Shown one piece after another: positions 34,101 to 46,114 of a stretch of DNA of 64,000 nucleotides (position 1 is the first letter of the stretch; each line of letters starts with the position of its first letter). The stretch covers positions 1 through 64,000 of the forward strand of contig SNVD02014902.1 of NCBI GenBank assembly GCA_013180625.2, given 5' to 3'. Origin of the DNA: Boswellia sacra (lineage: Eukaryota > Streptophyta > Magnoliopsida > Sapindales > Burseraceae). The notes below the pieces were generated by a model. That model worked only from the letters and a program-made list of their open reading frames with translations. It did no database searches and was not told the origin of the DNA. The position numbers were made by a program, and so were the translations under genes.

Positions 34101-36869
34101 AATAAAATGAGGCACAACATGCTAGAGCATATTGTGCAAAAGAATCACAAAAAGTATCAAAACTCACATGTTTTGCCATCCCAAAATCTGCAAGCTTTAC
34201 TACGCCTGACGCATCAACAAGCAAATTTGCACCTTTTATATCCCTATAGATGACAATTATGTGGATAAGTAATCACATGGCCAAAAAAACAATAACTTCA
34301 TACACAACAAAACTCACCACTTCACCTATATTCTAATACCAGGAAGTACATAGGGAGTATAGTAAGTATTCTAACTATTATTTTAAAAATGACCATGTCA
34401 AATGAATTTATTAAAGCAATTTCTAAGAATGATAAATGACTATTAACAAAGAAGTAAACCATAACATGTCTCTCCATCCCATATCAAGTAAAACTGTTAC
34501 CTGTGGATTGTCTTTTTGCTATGTAGGTAAGCTAAGCCAGAGAGAATATGGCGGGTGAAATTACGAACTATAGATTCTGTAATAGCTCCAAAATGGTCGC
34601 GGACATATTTATTAATTGATCCAGGATGAACATACTCCAGATATATGTAAAACTGGTCATCAACCTGCAGTGAAGACAGTGTTCCCTAATCAATTATATT
34701 TGCACTAATCCATATACAGTCAAATCTAGCATATTTTACAAAATAACCACATACCACTTCACTTCCGTAGTACTGCACTATATTAGGATTCTTTAATTGA
34801 CGGAGAACTCTAATTTCCTGTCATAAGAAATAAAAGTACTAAAAGTAAGAAAAGTAGTTGTTTCACAGAAAGAAAGTATTTAAAGCCAGTATGTCCATGT
34901 GATTGAACTGAAGCTTAGTATCTTTTGGTGACAGGGAACTCAATGCACACAGCAGAACTGAAGATGGATCAGAGTTGAGCTTCTAAATTATCATAGGAGA
35001 TTTAGCACAAAGTTGGGAGAAGCTATCACAGTACTGTCTTAGGTACTGGCCAAAAACAGGAAAAAGGTTAACGTGGCAATGCCAGTTATCTCAATTTGAA
35101 TGCCATTATACCATATTCATGCTAACTCTTCTTACTGGTAGGAAGCAAAGTTCGAAGCTTTCTCAAATCAACTACAGGGTCAAAACTCAAAAAAGAAAAT
35201 TATAGATTCCAATCCATTATTTGTAATCAACTAAATTGATAGAAGTGGACTCCAGATAATAACCTGCTCCAATTGCTTTATACATTCAGCAGACTTTGGG
35301 TCATCAGGGATGATATCAACTTCCTTCATTGCACATAAAGCTCCAGTTTCTCTGTCAGAACCCCCCACCCCCCCAAAAAAAATAAGAATAATATTAGCAT
35401 TCATTGAATGTAAGAAAGTCGAGAATCAACTTTTCACTAAACCTTCAGAATACTTGCATACCGGTTGGTTGCAATATAAACGCTTCCAAATGTACCACAT
35501 CCAATGAGTTTTCCCTTTTGCCATTGGTTTTTCCTAGCTGATGCATTTGGCATTTCAGTGATGGGATGTGCAACAGATGGCATAGATGATTGCTGTTGTG
35601 CTAAAGCTGCAGGAGGAAGAGGCAATGGATGGGCATCAAGATGACTATTACTTTCTGGCCATTCCTTGGAATTCTGTGGGAGTGATTTATGATGCGAGGG
35701 GAAAGCAAATTTTGGACTTCTTTGGTTCATTTTAGGACTTTGCATAGTGGGGCTATGGCAGGGAGAATGGTCAGCACTATTACTATATACACTTCTTTTC
35801 AATGGTGATGCTGGTGAGATACAGCCAGCATCAACGGTTGACCAAGCCTGAATTTCATGAGGAGCCCAAAAAGATGAAAACAAATCTCCCGTTTTTGATC
35901 TTTGTGGGCTGACAGCAGGACTTGAGAAAACACTTGTTGGAGCGCTCTTGGGAGAAACGTCCCTCCTCAAGTTGTGATCAACCATTTCAATCTTTAAATC
36001 ATGAGAGAATCCCCTACGACGAGTGTTTAAAGATTTGGAATCATGTGAAGGAAAAGGATTTGATTTTTGTGAGTTAACAGCAGGACTTGGCAAACCACTT
36101 GTTGGACTGTTCCTTACACGGACACTTTGCCTAGAGTCATTATTAGTTGTTTCAGCTCGTAAATCTTTAGTCTCTCCCTTGTGAAAATAGCTTGAACATT
36201 TGGCACTAGAAGTTGAGCTTTTCCTGATAGTTGGCATGGCAGAAATAAATCAAAACAAATTAACATCGCATTCTACCACCATTAAACACAGAAATTGTCG
36301 TTAAATTAGATTTAGGGTTATTTATATATTTAAATTTAATATTAAAAACTTATTCATAAGACAATATTTACCCAGTCGTGTCCATACCACACATTACAAA
36401 AATTTTCTAATAATATTCAAAAAAAAAAAAGTTATCATACTAGAATTTATAGCAAGAGAATTCAGATTAGATCCCATAAACAGTTATCCGAAAATTTGAA
36501 ACTAAGCCTGGACAAAATATTAGACTTTCAGAAAATAAAGATAAATAAATGCTTGATATACCTGCCGAAGGCAGAACCGGAACCGTCGTCCGAATTTGAA
36601 GTCGGTGACTCCCTTCTACGAAGAATTTGAACTTCCGGGAGCGGGAGAGGTATTGGGACGGCGAATGAAGACCAGTGGTCTGGAGACCGAGACTTACGGG
36701 CGGAATCAGGGGAAGCGGGAGAGGAAAAAGAAGGATTAATCGGTGACAAACCAAGTTCATCATCAGTAACGTGCCTGAGCTTCCTCTGGCGCGTCAGCTT
36801 CCTATCAGTAAAAGAGGTTGATTGTCGATGAGTTTTGAGAACATCACCAGCATTGCGACTCGCTTGCAT
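31170..36869 (-). CDS. MAPKKK5: MAPKKK5-like mitogen-activated protein kinase kinase kinase
   Basis: Eleven coding exons: 36869-36562, 36223-35462, 35351-35264, 34817-34755, 34664-34501, 34243-34168, 33094-33035, 32956-32831, 31980-31771, 31634-31534, 31401-31170, giving 729 residues. The N-terminal 340 residues are Ser/Pro-rich and include [16 protein letters not shown] and HPLPLPPAA, typical of the MAPKKK3/5/YODA group. The kinase domain has a Gly loop [11 protein letters not shown], Lys366 in CAMKE, HRDIK (461-465), DFG (481-483) and GSPYWMAPE (499-507), so all catalytic residues are present. The C-terminal tail is Ser/Asn-rich. Members phosphorylate MAPKKs in immune and developmental signalling. 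One intron (31635-31770) starts with GC, not GT; reading through it would replace the last 110 residues with ASVEYKF. Confidence 0.92.
32555..32664. repeat. Imperfect direct repeat in a MAPKKK5 intron
   Basis: Two 39-base copies begin ATGTTAGC and end TTGCAATGCCTAATTCA, at 32555-32593 and 32626-32664, with a 71-base period and several differences in the middle. This looks like an old local duplication inside the long intron 31981-32830. Confidence 0.7.
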
Positions 36870-38877
36870 CTGGACTTAGGATAGCGAGACTGAATAAGCG
36901 TCATGTGAAACAGGAACAAGAAACTGCGAAACTCTCGTATTCTATTGCATTGCAGCTCAAAACACTTTGGCTTCTGAGCATCCGAAAGGAAACACCTCGG
37001 TTCCTTCTCTCCTCCAATTTTTCTAAATCAACTCATTTCATTTCAGTCAACAGCTAGCCAAGATCGAAAGAGACCTTCAAACCTGACCCTACTCCCCCCC
37101 ACTGTCAGTTTCAAACCTGAAACACAAACTTATTAACTAACCACTTCAAAAACATACCTTAACATTTTTATCTCTCTTAGTCTTAATTAACAAATCCGGC
37201 ATTTCGTTGAAGAAATCGGACATGTAACAAAGTCAATACGTGTCTCACGATACAAGATTACCCTCGATTCACTTCGTTTATTAACCAAACCAAACCAAAC
37301 CAAACCAACACGACCCAAAAACATATAAAAAGTCAAGGTTGACGAGATCCACGACACGCCGTGTGCGTATGGCAAACTTACTTGAATTGTCAACCCGGAG
37401 CGCGTCACTCTCACGAGCCCCTATGCCGATGCCACCTCACAACTCCTGAGTACGTTTTTACACGTTCTGTCATCACCGTGATAAGTATAGTTTCTTTGTT
37501 TGCTTGTATGTCCAAGAGTCAGAACTCCGAACACAGAGAGAAACTTTTAACGTCGACAACAACGACATCGTATTAGTATTATCGTATTTCAGTGAAATGA
37601 ATATTCAATCCATAGATGACTCCTTTTATACGTATTCAACTGCCTATGCTGTAGCCGGCGTGGCGGTCGGGTCTAAAAATGGATTATATTTATATTACCA
37701 TGGGTGATATTAAAAGTCCAAATGTCTGGTTTGAAGTTGAATTGATAATTGAAAGTCAATTTAGTTGAATTGGTTTATGATATTTTCATCCTATTGTTTT
37801 TACGAAGTGATGTTCAGTCCATTTCATTTGGTGACTTCTCAAACGCTACTTGCTTTTGCTTCGTTGTGTTGAATATTGTTTGTAATTAGCTTACGGTATT
37901 GAATATTGTTTGCAGATAGCTTACGGTATATGCTAATTATATATTAAGGAACATTAATTTTTTATCAACAAAATTAAGCTAATGGTTTGCTTATGTTAAA
38001 AACGTTGGACAGTACCTATAATTATAAAATAGTTGTGTTTGGTTGGTTAGCAACTTTTAATAATTATGTTAAATGGCATATTTTTTGTTAATCCAAACTA
38101 AACAAAAAGAAAACATGATTAGACAAACAAAAAAAAAAAAACAATTGAAAGAAATGAACTTTAATTAGACAACGTTGAATCTTTAAGGATTTGATAAAAA
38201 ATTATGCTCTGCTGAAAGCAAAGGCCACCAAGCCAAGTAATATGTTTTTAATAGCTGGATGATAAAAGATTAAGTTTTCATTTACATTTTTTTGGTCAAA
38301 AAAATAAAGAAAAAAATATGCTTTTCAAATATTGCAGTATAACATTAACTATTGAGGTCTATATATGCATTTAATTTTGGTAATTACAAACATAGAAAAT
38401 TCATGGAAGAAAAAATAATTAGATGACAAGCGTTGATATTTTATCAACATTACAAGCCTATAAATTCGTTACAAGAAAAAAATGGCAATAGGAACAAGAC
38501 AAGCCGTCATTGACTGACTACTCACCACATCAAAGGAAAAAAAAAAAAGAAAATACGGTAAAATTAATGGGACCAAAAATTTTAAGTATAATATTAGCTC
38601 AAGTTGAAAGACATCCATATTTCTTACTAAGAAATTCATTTAAAAAAGAAAAAAAGAAAAAAAGTGGGCAACTATTGTGGCTCATTTAGACCTGCTCAGC
38701 ACGATATGTAGCTCTCAAAGCCCAAATAAAGGCCCAAGGAAAAGTGGACTGGTCTTGTTGTGGCCCAATTCTTTTACGTTAACGGAGTTACCAGGCAGCT
38801 AGTATTTGTCAGAAAATCCCGCCACTATTAAGCTTCCCCTCAGATTCCGACCGGAATTTTCCGTCCCCTCCATATCA
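36870..38877. other. Intergenic region between divergent MAPKKK5 and OSB genes
   Basis: About 2 kb serving as the promoter region for both flanking genes. It includes a short CCAAA repeat at 37285-37308 and AT-rich DNA from 37700 to 38650. The stretch near 38690-38800 repeats the words GCCCAA and GGCCCA (GCCCAAATAAAGGCCCAAGG, then TGGCCCAATT), a site II-like pattern often found upstream of plant organelle-protein genes. No gene is seen. Confidence 0.4.
37285..37308. repeat. (CCAAA)n microsatellite
   Basis: Nearly five copies of CCAAA in a row, in the spacer upstream of the MAPKKK5-like gene. Confidence 0.85.
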
Positions 38878-41124
38878 ATGATCGCGTGTCGTGTCGGACT
38901 CTTGACCAGAACCAGAAGCGTGTCTGGATTGGCACTCTTCTCCTCATCTGCGGCTAGGCAGCCAAGATTTTCCAACTTTTTCTCAGACGAGGCCGAAGGG
39001 GGCAGCGCCGTTTATCGACACGCCCTCAAATTTCAGCGTCCAACGACGATAAGGTGGCAACCCCAGTTGGAGAACTCCGTTAGCTTCATTGGATCAGTGG
39101 TTAGTCCGCTTGAAACATTTGATACCAGAAGTAACAGTTTTGGCGCCCACGCCATGCTTCAAATACAAAACCCTCCTCATGCGAATCACGGGCCCAGGTC
39201 ATTTTTTAAAAAAAATTTGATCTTTTTTTTTTTCAAAACATTTGGAAGCCATTTATTTATTATTTAAATTTTTATTTATATATATGTTGGGTAGAATTAT
39301 TGTTATTTATGATTCGCAATGTATGAACAGGATTCGACTGGAGATGTGGGATTACTTGGCAAAATTGTGTCGAAAACATCTGAAACCGAATGATTTTATT
39401 TATGTCTCAGGTCGTTTACAGTCTTATGACGACATTGATGAGAAAGGAAACCCCGGAGTTTTCTATAAGGTTCACATAGTTGATACTTTTTTTTTCTTCT
39501 GTATTCTAGAATGTGTGAAATTTAATTAGTAGAGTATTGAATTTTTATCCTTTAAACATGAGTTCCCATTATATATCTGGATCCTTGCATTGTTTGGTAA
39601 AAGCTGGTAATTTCCAATGCACTGAAACAAATTGGGTGATTTATTTTTTATTTTTTTATTTCATGTATCGTTGATCCTGATTTCAACCAAGTCTTGTTTT
39701 ACAACAGTTTCAAAGTTTGATTTATTTAGATTATGATGCCATTCTGTGTCAGGCATTATTAGTAGGATTAGGATTTTTTCACCAGTCCTTATGAAGATTG
39801 AGGCTTGGGTTGATGTTATATATTGATCATCATGAAAAATGCTGAAAATTGTTAAATAAACAGGTGTCTTTTGTTATCTTCTTTCTTTAGGTCCACTTTC
39901 ACTTAATTTTATTGACCTTAATGCTTTCAATTTGAGAACCATCCTGCGTTATTTCACTAACTCATCACTTGATCATTTAGGCATATTTTATATAACAGTT
40001 GTGTGTTTCTGAGTAGCTCGATTCATAATATCGGAATGTAATTAACTGTGCTTCTTAATTATTAACAATTAAGATGTCTCTTGAGTGTAATATTTTCTGT
40101 CCAGAAAGTTCTAGCATTGATTATAGAGCATGCTGTATCTTGTTTATGTATTCACTTGTATACTGATATCTGCATGTTTGTATATATATTTTGTTTGTTT
40201 TCTTGTAGGTGAATGTGAAAGAATTAAATTTTGTTGCCAGATGTGATAGATCACCCACCTCTCAAAAAATTAACGACTCAAAATCAGGAAAAGGTAATTT
40301 TTTATCGAGTGTTGGCCTTCTTTTTGTCTGACAGCCATTCCTAGTTGTTTTTGAGTTGAGTTAGAATATATCTTAAAGCTTTAACCAATAGAAGAAAGGT
40401 TATTTGCGGCCAACATATTCAAAGATTGAACAAGGCTTATGGGAAGATGATGATGATAGACAATATCCATTTCTCTGTTTATATTCTTTTGTTCATGTTA
40501 ACTCTTAGCTTAAATGGCCTGCACAGTGTTTGGCATGTTGCTGGAGTCTGTAGGAAAATTGTACTTGGAAATAGTTTCATACATCAGAAATTTTCTTTGG
40601 TTGTTGATCTTAAAAACTAATACATTGGGTCCAATCGCTGAACCAGAGTAAATAGGACTTGATTGGGGGATGAAAAAAATAAGCTTCTAAGTTGAGCTTT
40701 AGCTTGAAGTTTTGTGTTATGAAAGTAATAGAGAGTGTTATATTACTCCTCATCTGTTAATTACTCTTAGGCTTTCTATAGTTTCTTTTCGCTCATGCAC
40801 ATTTATTTATTTATTTATTTTGTTGTTTCTCTTGTAACAAATCCAGGTAAATCTGTTATTGAGAAGAAGAGAAACCAACATTACTTGTGGCACTTGTACT
40901 TCTCCAACCCATGCGAATGGTGGGATAACAGGAAGAAAAAGTCATCTCCAGGAGCACCAGATTTTAAGCACAAGGATACTGGTGAAGCTCTCTGGCTGAA
41001 TGGAAATGATCCCCCATGGATTAGAAGACAACTTCAAATGCTTGATTCAAAGATGGCAGAACAAGGCCTAGGGGGTCATGAGGGTTCTCGTACTCGTGTG
41101 TCCATGTGGGTCTATGATGACTAG
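38878..41124 (+). CDS. Organellar single-stranded-DNA-binding protein, OSB family (OSB1-like)
   Basis: Four exons, 38878-39197, 39331-39469, 40209-40293 and 40847-41124, all GT-AG and in phase, give 273 residues. The ATG at 38878 is chosen because no ATG precedes it in frame. Residues 1-40 are rich in Arg/Ser and lack acids, fitting an organelle presequence. An SSB-like OB fold spans about 68-170 (SVSFIGSVVSP ... LKPNDFIYVSGRLQSY ... VNVKELNFV). It is followed by a single PDF motif (LYFSNPCEWWDNRKKKS ... ALWLNGNDPPW, about 195-240), the plant-specific signature of OSB proteins. OSB proteins bind single-stranded DNA in mitochondria or plastids; Arabidopsis OSB1 restrains recombination of mitochondrial DNA. 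One PDF motif and the length suggest OSB1, but paralogues cannot be excluded. Confidence 0.88.
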
Positions 41125-44100
41125 GAATGATTCTGTGGGATTTACAGCCGATGGAGGTAATAGAGGCGAATCACATCTGTTGTGTTTCGTTTCGTCACCT
41201 TGCTCATCACCTACAAGTTTTAGATCTTAACTGTAGCTGTTAACTATAAGGAAAATACGTAATAGGAAAACTATAGTAAGGTTGAAATATTTGGGTGTAA
41301 AGATTGAGGCCTAACATCACAGCAACAGGGGTACATTATTTGTAGCAATTACTGTATTTAGATGTCAAAAGCAGCTACTCTAACAATGCTAACGGCAGAT
41401 GTGTATCAAATACGTGATGAAGTGAATACAAGGTTGAGTCTTTATTAGTTTTTGGCTTTTCTAATAAATTAAAAGAACAAAGCCAAATCGCCTGGTTCTT
41501 TTTAGAAGCAATGACATTTGACTATAATACATTCAGAACCCAGTTGTTCCTTTAAATGAATTGAGTTATGCTATATCAGCAGAGCAGTAATCTTTCCAAT
41601 TGGTAAAGGCAAAATGCTAAGGTTTGTGGTAATGTGAAGTTCACAAAGCTCTTCTATCGAACGAAGCAGTTTGGAAGTCGAATGTAGAATTGCTGGATAC
41701 CTATGCAAGATGTGCACAAGGAGCAGGGTATTAATTGGAATCCAAGCAAAGAGTAACCAGTTCGAATTTTGCAGAGGGAAGCTACGCATGTTACAAGATC
41801 TATGTATTAATTAAAAATATTAACCACAGGAATGTGAAAATTACTTACTAGTTTCATTAAGACGAAGATGACGGATGCCAGCCTCTCTCGATGCTTGGTA
41901 AAGTCTACAAGTGAGGAGCTGTTCCTGTTAAGGGGCTTTATTGAGACTCTAAAGAGCCTCTCTTCGATGATGAATAATGGCCACAGTAGCATGACAGGTC
42001 AAAGTCTGTGGTTTGTAAATTGGATGAAAATATAAAGTTTGAGGTCTGTAAATCGGTCAAAATGGGAACGGAAGAATAATAATACTCTCGTCAAATTATA
42101 TTTCAAATTCTGTATATCAAATGATTTATATTTAATATAGATTTGTCAAGTTAATAGTATGATGATATTATAAGTGATTTGATATAATGTGACAACTTTA
42201 ATTTCATGTCATGTTATTTACGATACATAATTTTAAGATAAATTTTAAGATATGAATCACTATTGAAAAACAAAAGTGATTGTCAAATGACCAGCCGTAT
42301 GGGTAATGATTTTAGATATAATAGTTCATTTTTGTCTCTCAGCACAAAGTATGAACAGTTTTAAGGCAAGCTGCTTTTACGGCATAGACAATTACTTTGG
42401 ATGCTACTTGGAAAATCTAGTAACGTTAGTTTAGATTTTATGGGAAAGATGACCAAACTAGTCTTCAAAGAGATTGTTGTGCAGGCAGTATATGCAGCTG
42501 TTAAATCGTGAAAAACCACATTAGTAATTTGTATCGCATGCGCTCCAGGATTAGCCGCCTTGCACATAGCTGCTGTTGTATTCGCCCTTCCAAGATCCTT
42601 CCTTTGGTAGTGTTTGTCATTTCGGGGTTGCCTTCATTGTCTGCCATTAACTTTAAGATTGCCCCACTTCCGAGTCTCGTGCACACTAAGAAGAAAAGGA
42701 TAGGCATTGCGTCCGAGACGGCTCAGTCGACACGACAAAGTAAAGATAGAAGAAAGTGTAATGCTTTCATTCATTTTGTTCTAATCTGTTGCCTTCAGTG
42801 ATTAACACTCGCTAATTGCTACATGATTTCTCATGCAGAATTTTTCAGAGTCAATCAAGTTTACATATATATATTGGCTCAATCTAACCAATGCTTTAAC
42901 GTCCAGCAATCGACCTAAAACTTAGTATGGTTGAATTGTTGGAGACAACAGAGGAACCGTTGGAGCCGAAGTTTTAATTTTTTAATCTGCCTAGACTCTC
43001 CGATTTATGAGCCTCTATTCCTGTCAATTATTTCATTAATTGTTGGCCGAAATTGCATGGCTGCTACCTTATGATGAAGAGTTTGCAACCTCCGAAATTT
43101 TCAGTCTTCATGAAGGCAATATGCAACGACTAATGGAATCCATTAGGCAGAAGCCCGTAACAGGAATTCTGCAGCTGCACTTAGGAAAAGATTCAATCGC
43201 TCGACTTCAATTGACCCCAAGGTGGAATTGATCCACAACAGATTAATGTGTATCGTATGCCACTCCATCCCATCCTGTGGTGTCAGGCTGTCAGGCTTCA
43301 GCGACGGAAATCTCTTAGCATCGATAAGAAAGCGACAGGAAGCACTATCTCAAAAGCTAGAATCTCTATCAATTGTAGAACAATGTATCCGCCCAGATAA
43401 TTTCACCCCGTCTATACAAATATAGCGTAAACCTTTTCATACATGACAAGAACATAACAGGATCAGGGCTCATGATATCTTTTCTGGGTTTGGGCTTATA
43501 ATACTCAGCTAATTGATGGAAGAGTGATTATATTGAGTCTCTATTTTTTAACGCATCATTTTCCACTTTAAATTTATTTTATTTAATTCCTGAATTGTCT
43601 TTTACTTATATGTTAACTTCTAATTGTTGATTATTATGTTTGACTTTTATAGAAATGCTGTAATAGCAACCAGATTAAATTACACATCATTATCTTCATA
43701 ATAAATTGAATCTAAGAATAGTTTAAGACTGAACTTGATTTTCCTTTGTTTGTCATAAAAAACAAATGATTCTAGACGTGTCTACGTCTAAGAATCTGTA
43801 AGAGTCTTCGAAATGAGGGATGCTAATGGGTTGGCGATTAATGCGGTGTGGTATTCATATAGTGAAGGTGCTACATTTTTTTTTTAAATTAAAAAAATAT
43901 TGATGAGGTTTCAGTACAGAAGAGTGGAGCAATTTGACCAATTGGTCTCGTTTTGCCATGTTTTTAATAGGGAATTTAATTAAAGTTTCCATTTTTTCTT
44001 TAGATTGTTATTAATTTTCTGAATAGTATTATTAAATATAAACTTCTTAAAAAATAGTTAGAGAAATATATATAATCTTTTAAGTCTTCCTCATAATAAC

Positions 44101-44280
44101 AATAAATCATTTGTCATCAATACAAAATATTTTTTTCTTTTTATATTTTTATTTCAGATTAAAAATATCAAAAGATAATAAAAAATAAGAAATTGGGTCT
44201 CTGAGCTAAAATTGGGAGATTAAATACATCTGCTCTTTCTGGAATGAACTAGTGAAGTGTGGCACTGGCCCTTCTCAGGA
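41125..44280. other. Spacer with unassigned, less AT-rich blocks
   Basis: After the OSB 3' end there are two blocks of less AT-rich DNA (about 41560-42000 and 42360-43440) in otherwise AT-rich sequence. Short frames occur on both strands, for example 43040-43231 (+) and 42501-42707 (-), but none shows a domain I recognise. They could be exons of a non-coding RNA, a degraded gene or a repeat. From 43450 the sequence is AT-rich and featureless. Confidence 0.4.
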
Positions 44281-46114
44281 TTCGACTGGGACTAATAATG
44301 TTGACCTGGCCTTTCATCTCCTAACTGTTTTCTTTCAAAGCTTCCGAGGATAGACTGGTCATTTCCTTGGTCAACGACCCATTTATATGTAAATATCTAA
44401 TAATTTTGAGTGGCGCTTGACTTGGAGGTGGTGCGTGCGGCTGCGTCCAATGCCTATTAAGTGGGAATGAGATATGATATGATTGCTTGCGCTCATTGTT
44501 TCATGGAGTTGTTTTGGTTAATCCCGGAGAAAAATGTGGAGTTTTTTCTTTGTTTTCAAATTTCCGTACAATAATTTGCAGTCAGTGCCTCCTTAAAATC
44601 ATCAATTGACCGTTCAATCTTCAAGAAACGTTTTAATCTTGAACTCCAACTCAGTACAGCCTAATCGAGCTATTATCGATTTCTTCTAGATATAATGACA
44701 TGCTCAGACTTTTTCCACTGAAACTAACACTGATTCAATATATAATTCTGATTTAACATGAATTTTAATTTTATGTTTCCCTTCAAGATCTCATTGATAT
44801 AATGAATAGCAGTGATGATTCCCGTCAACGCGCTTGCTTACCCTATTCAAAAATATAAAATTTCTAATATTATTTTAAAAATATCTTATATATTTTTTAA
44901 ATTAAATTTATATCTTGATAAGCACTCTTTCGTAGTCAAGAGTAAAAAATAATGAAAATGAGTACCAATATATTTCTTAAAAATTATCCTAAAATTGTAC
45001 ATCTTAAATGATTTTTTATGAATTTAAAATAATCACATTAATTCATTACATCATCAGTCTATCTATTTATTAATAATTGATTAAATATATATTATTTAAA
45101 ATACAAATTTATGGTAATATTTAAAAATTGAAAAATATAACTTTATTCAATGTTAATTTTGTATAATCCATTCGACTAAGACATACTTTAGTAACTTACG
45201 GAGAGTCAATTTGAAGAAGCAAAAATAGTGTTGAATTAGTCAAATAAGGTTTTTTTTTTTTTTTAAATTGATTAAAAAAATCAAAGTATTTTGTTTGCTT
45301 GGACTCGTGCATTACATAGCCATCATATACATTCGTTTGTAAGATTTTTAATTTATTTCTGGTAAAAAAACTTCCACAATTAACTTCTTCCTTATCTAAT
45401 ATAACATCTTAAGATAAATTCTCTAGAGGTAAAAATTACATTAGTACACTAATCATTTCCTATTTCATCTCACTTTAAAATTAAGTTATGATATTTGGAT
45501 TGATTGTTCTAATTAATAATATAATTAAAATTTATTTTTTAAAAAATCTGTTATAAAGTTGAGTTTAAAAAGAGAGATGAGTTATATTTTAATTTAATTT
45601 AAATTTTTAAGAAAAGAAATGTTAAACTATCCAAATAATGTTAGAGAATCTTATGTTTTATTAACAAAATTTTTTTAATTTTTGATATCACCAAATTTAA
45701 TGATCGAAATTAAAAATAAAAAAATTAAATTTAATATTTAAAAATTATTAATTATCTTATATTTAAAAAAAATAGATAATTTTATATAAAAATATTGTGA
45801 AAAAATTCACCTCCCTTTCGTAAATATACGATGCATGTGAGTTAAAAGTGTAAAGTTTCAGGTAAGAAAAAAAAAAAACAGCACTCACCTGGATAAAGAG
45901 CAGCAGTTGAGTTGGGTTTGCGTTTGAGTTTTTGTCTGAGTTGAGTTTAGTAAGGAGGGGTGGCGGAAACAAGAAACAAGAGACTTACAGAAAGCAGCAA
46001 GCAAGCCAACATAACTTAACTAACTCAACTTCCCTCCAAAGTTTTCTCTTTTTCAGACTCATCATGAACTCTTAGCAACCGACTGTTAAGTCAGCTCAAT
46101 CAAAAACATCCACG
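44281..46114 (+). promoter_or_regulatory. ADR1 upstream region with W-box cluster
   Basis: W-box cores TTGAC[C/T], the binding site of WRKY factors, occur at 44301-44306 (TTGACC), 44369-44374 (complement), 44417-44422 (TTGACT) and 44606-44611 (TTGACC), with another complement at 45238-45243. Four in about 310 bases is several times the random expectation. They lie 1.5-1.8 kb before the ADR1 start. The rest (44830-45800) is very AT-rich. The region 45880-46110 is the probable 5' untranslated region. Regulation by WRKYs is inferred only. Confidence 0.45.

Noticed and set aside
37361..37707. Short overlapping plus-strand frames in the MAPKKK5-OSB spacer
   Set aside because: No domain, no supporting splice signals; ordinary chance frames in promoter DNA.
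38806..38877. N-terminal extension of the OSB frame
   Set aside because: It would need a TTG start; the first ATG in frame is at 38878 and gives a good presequence.
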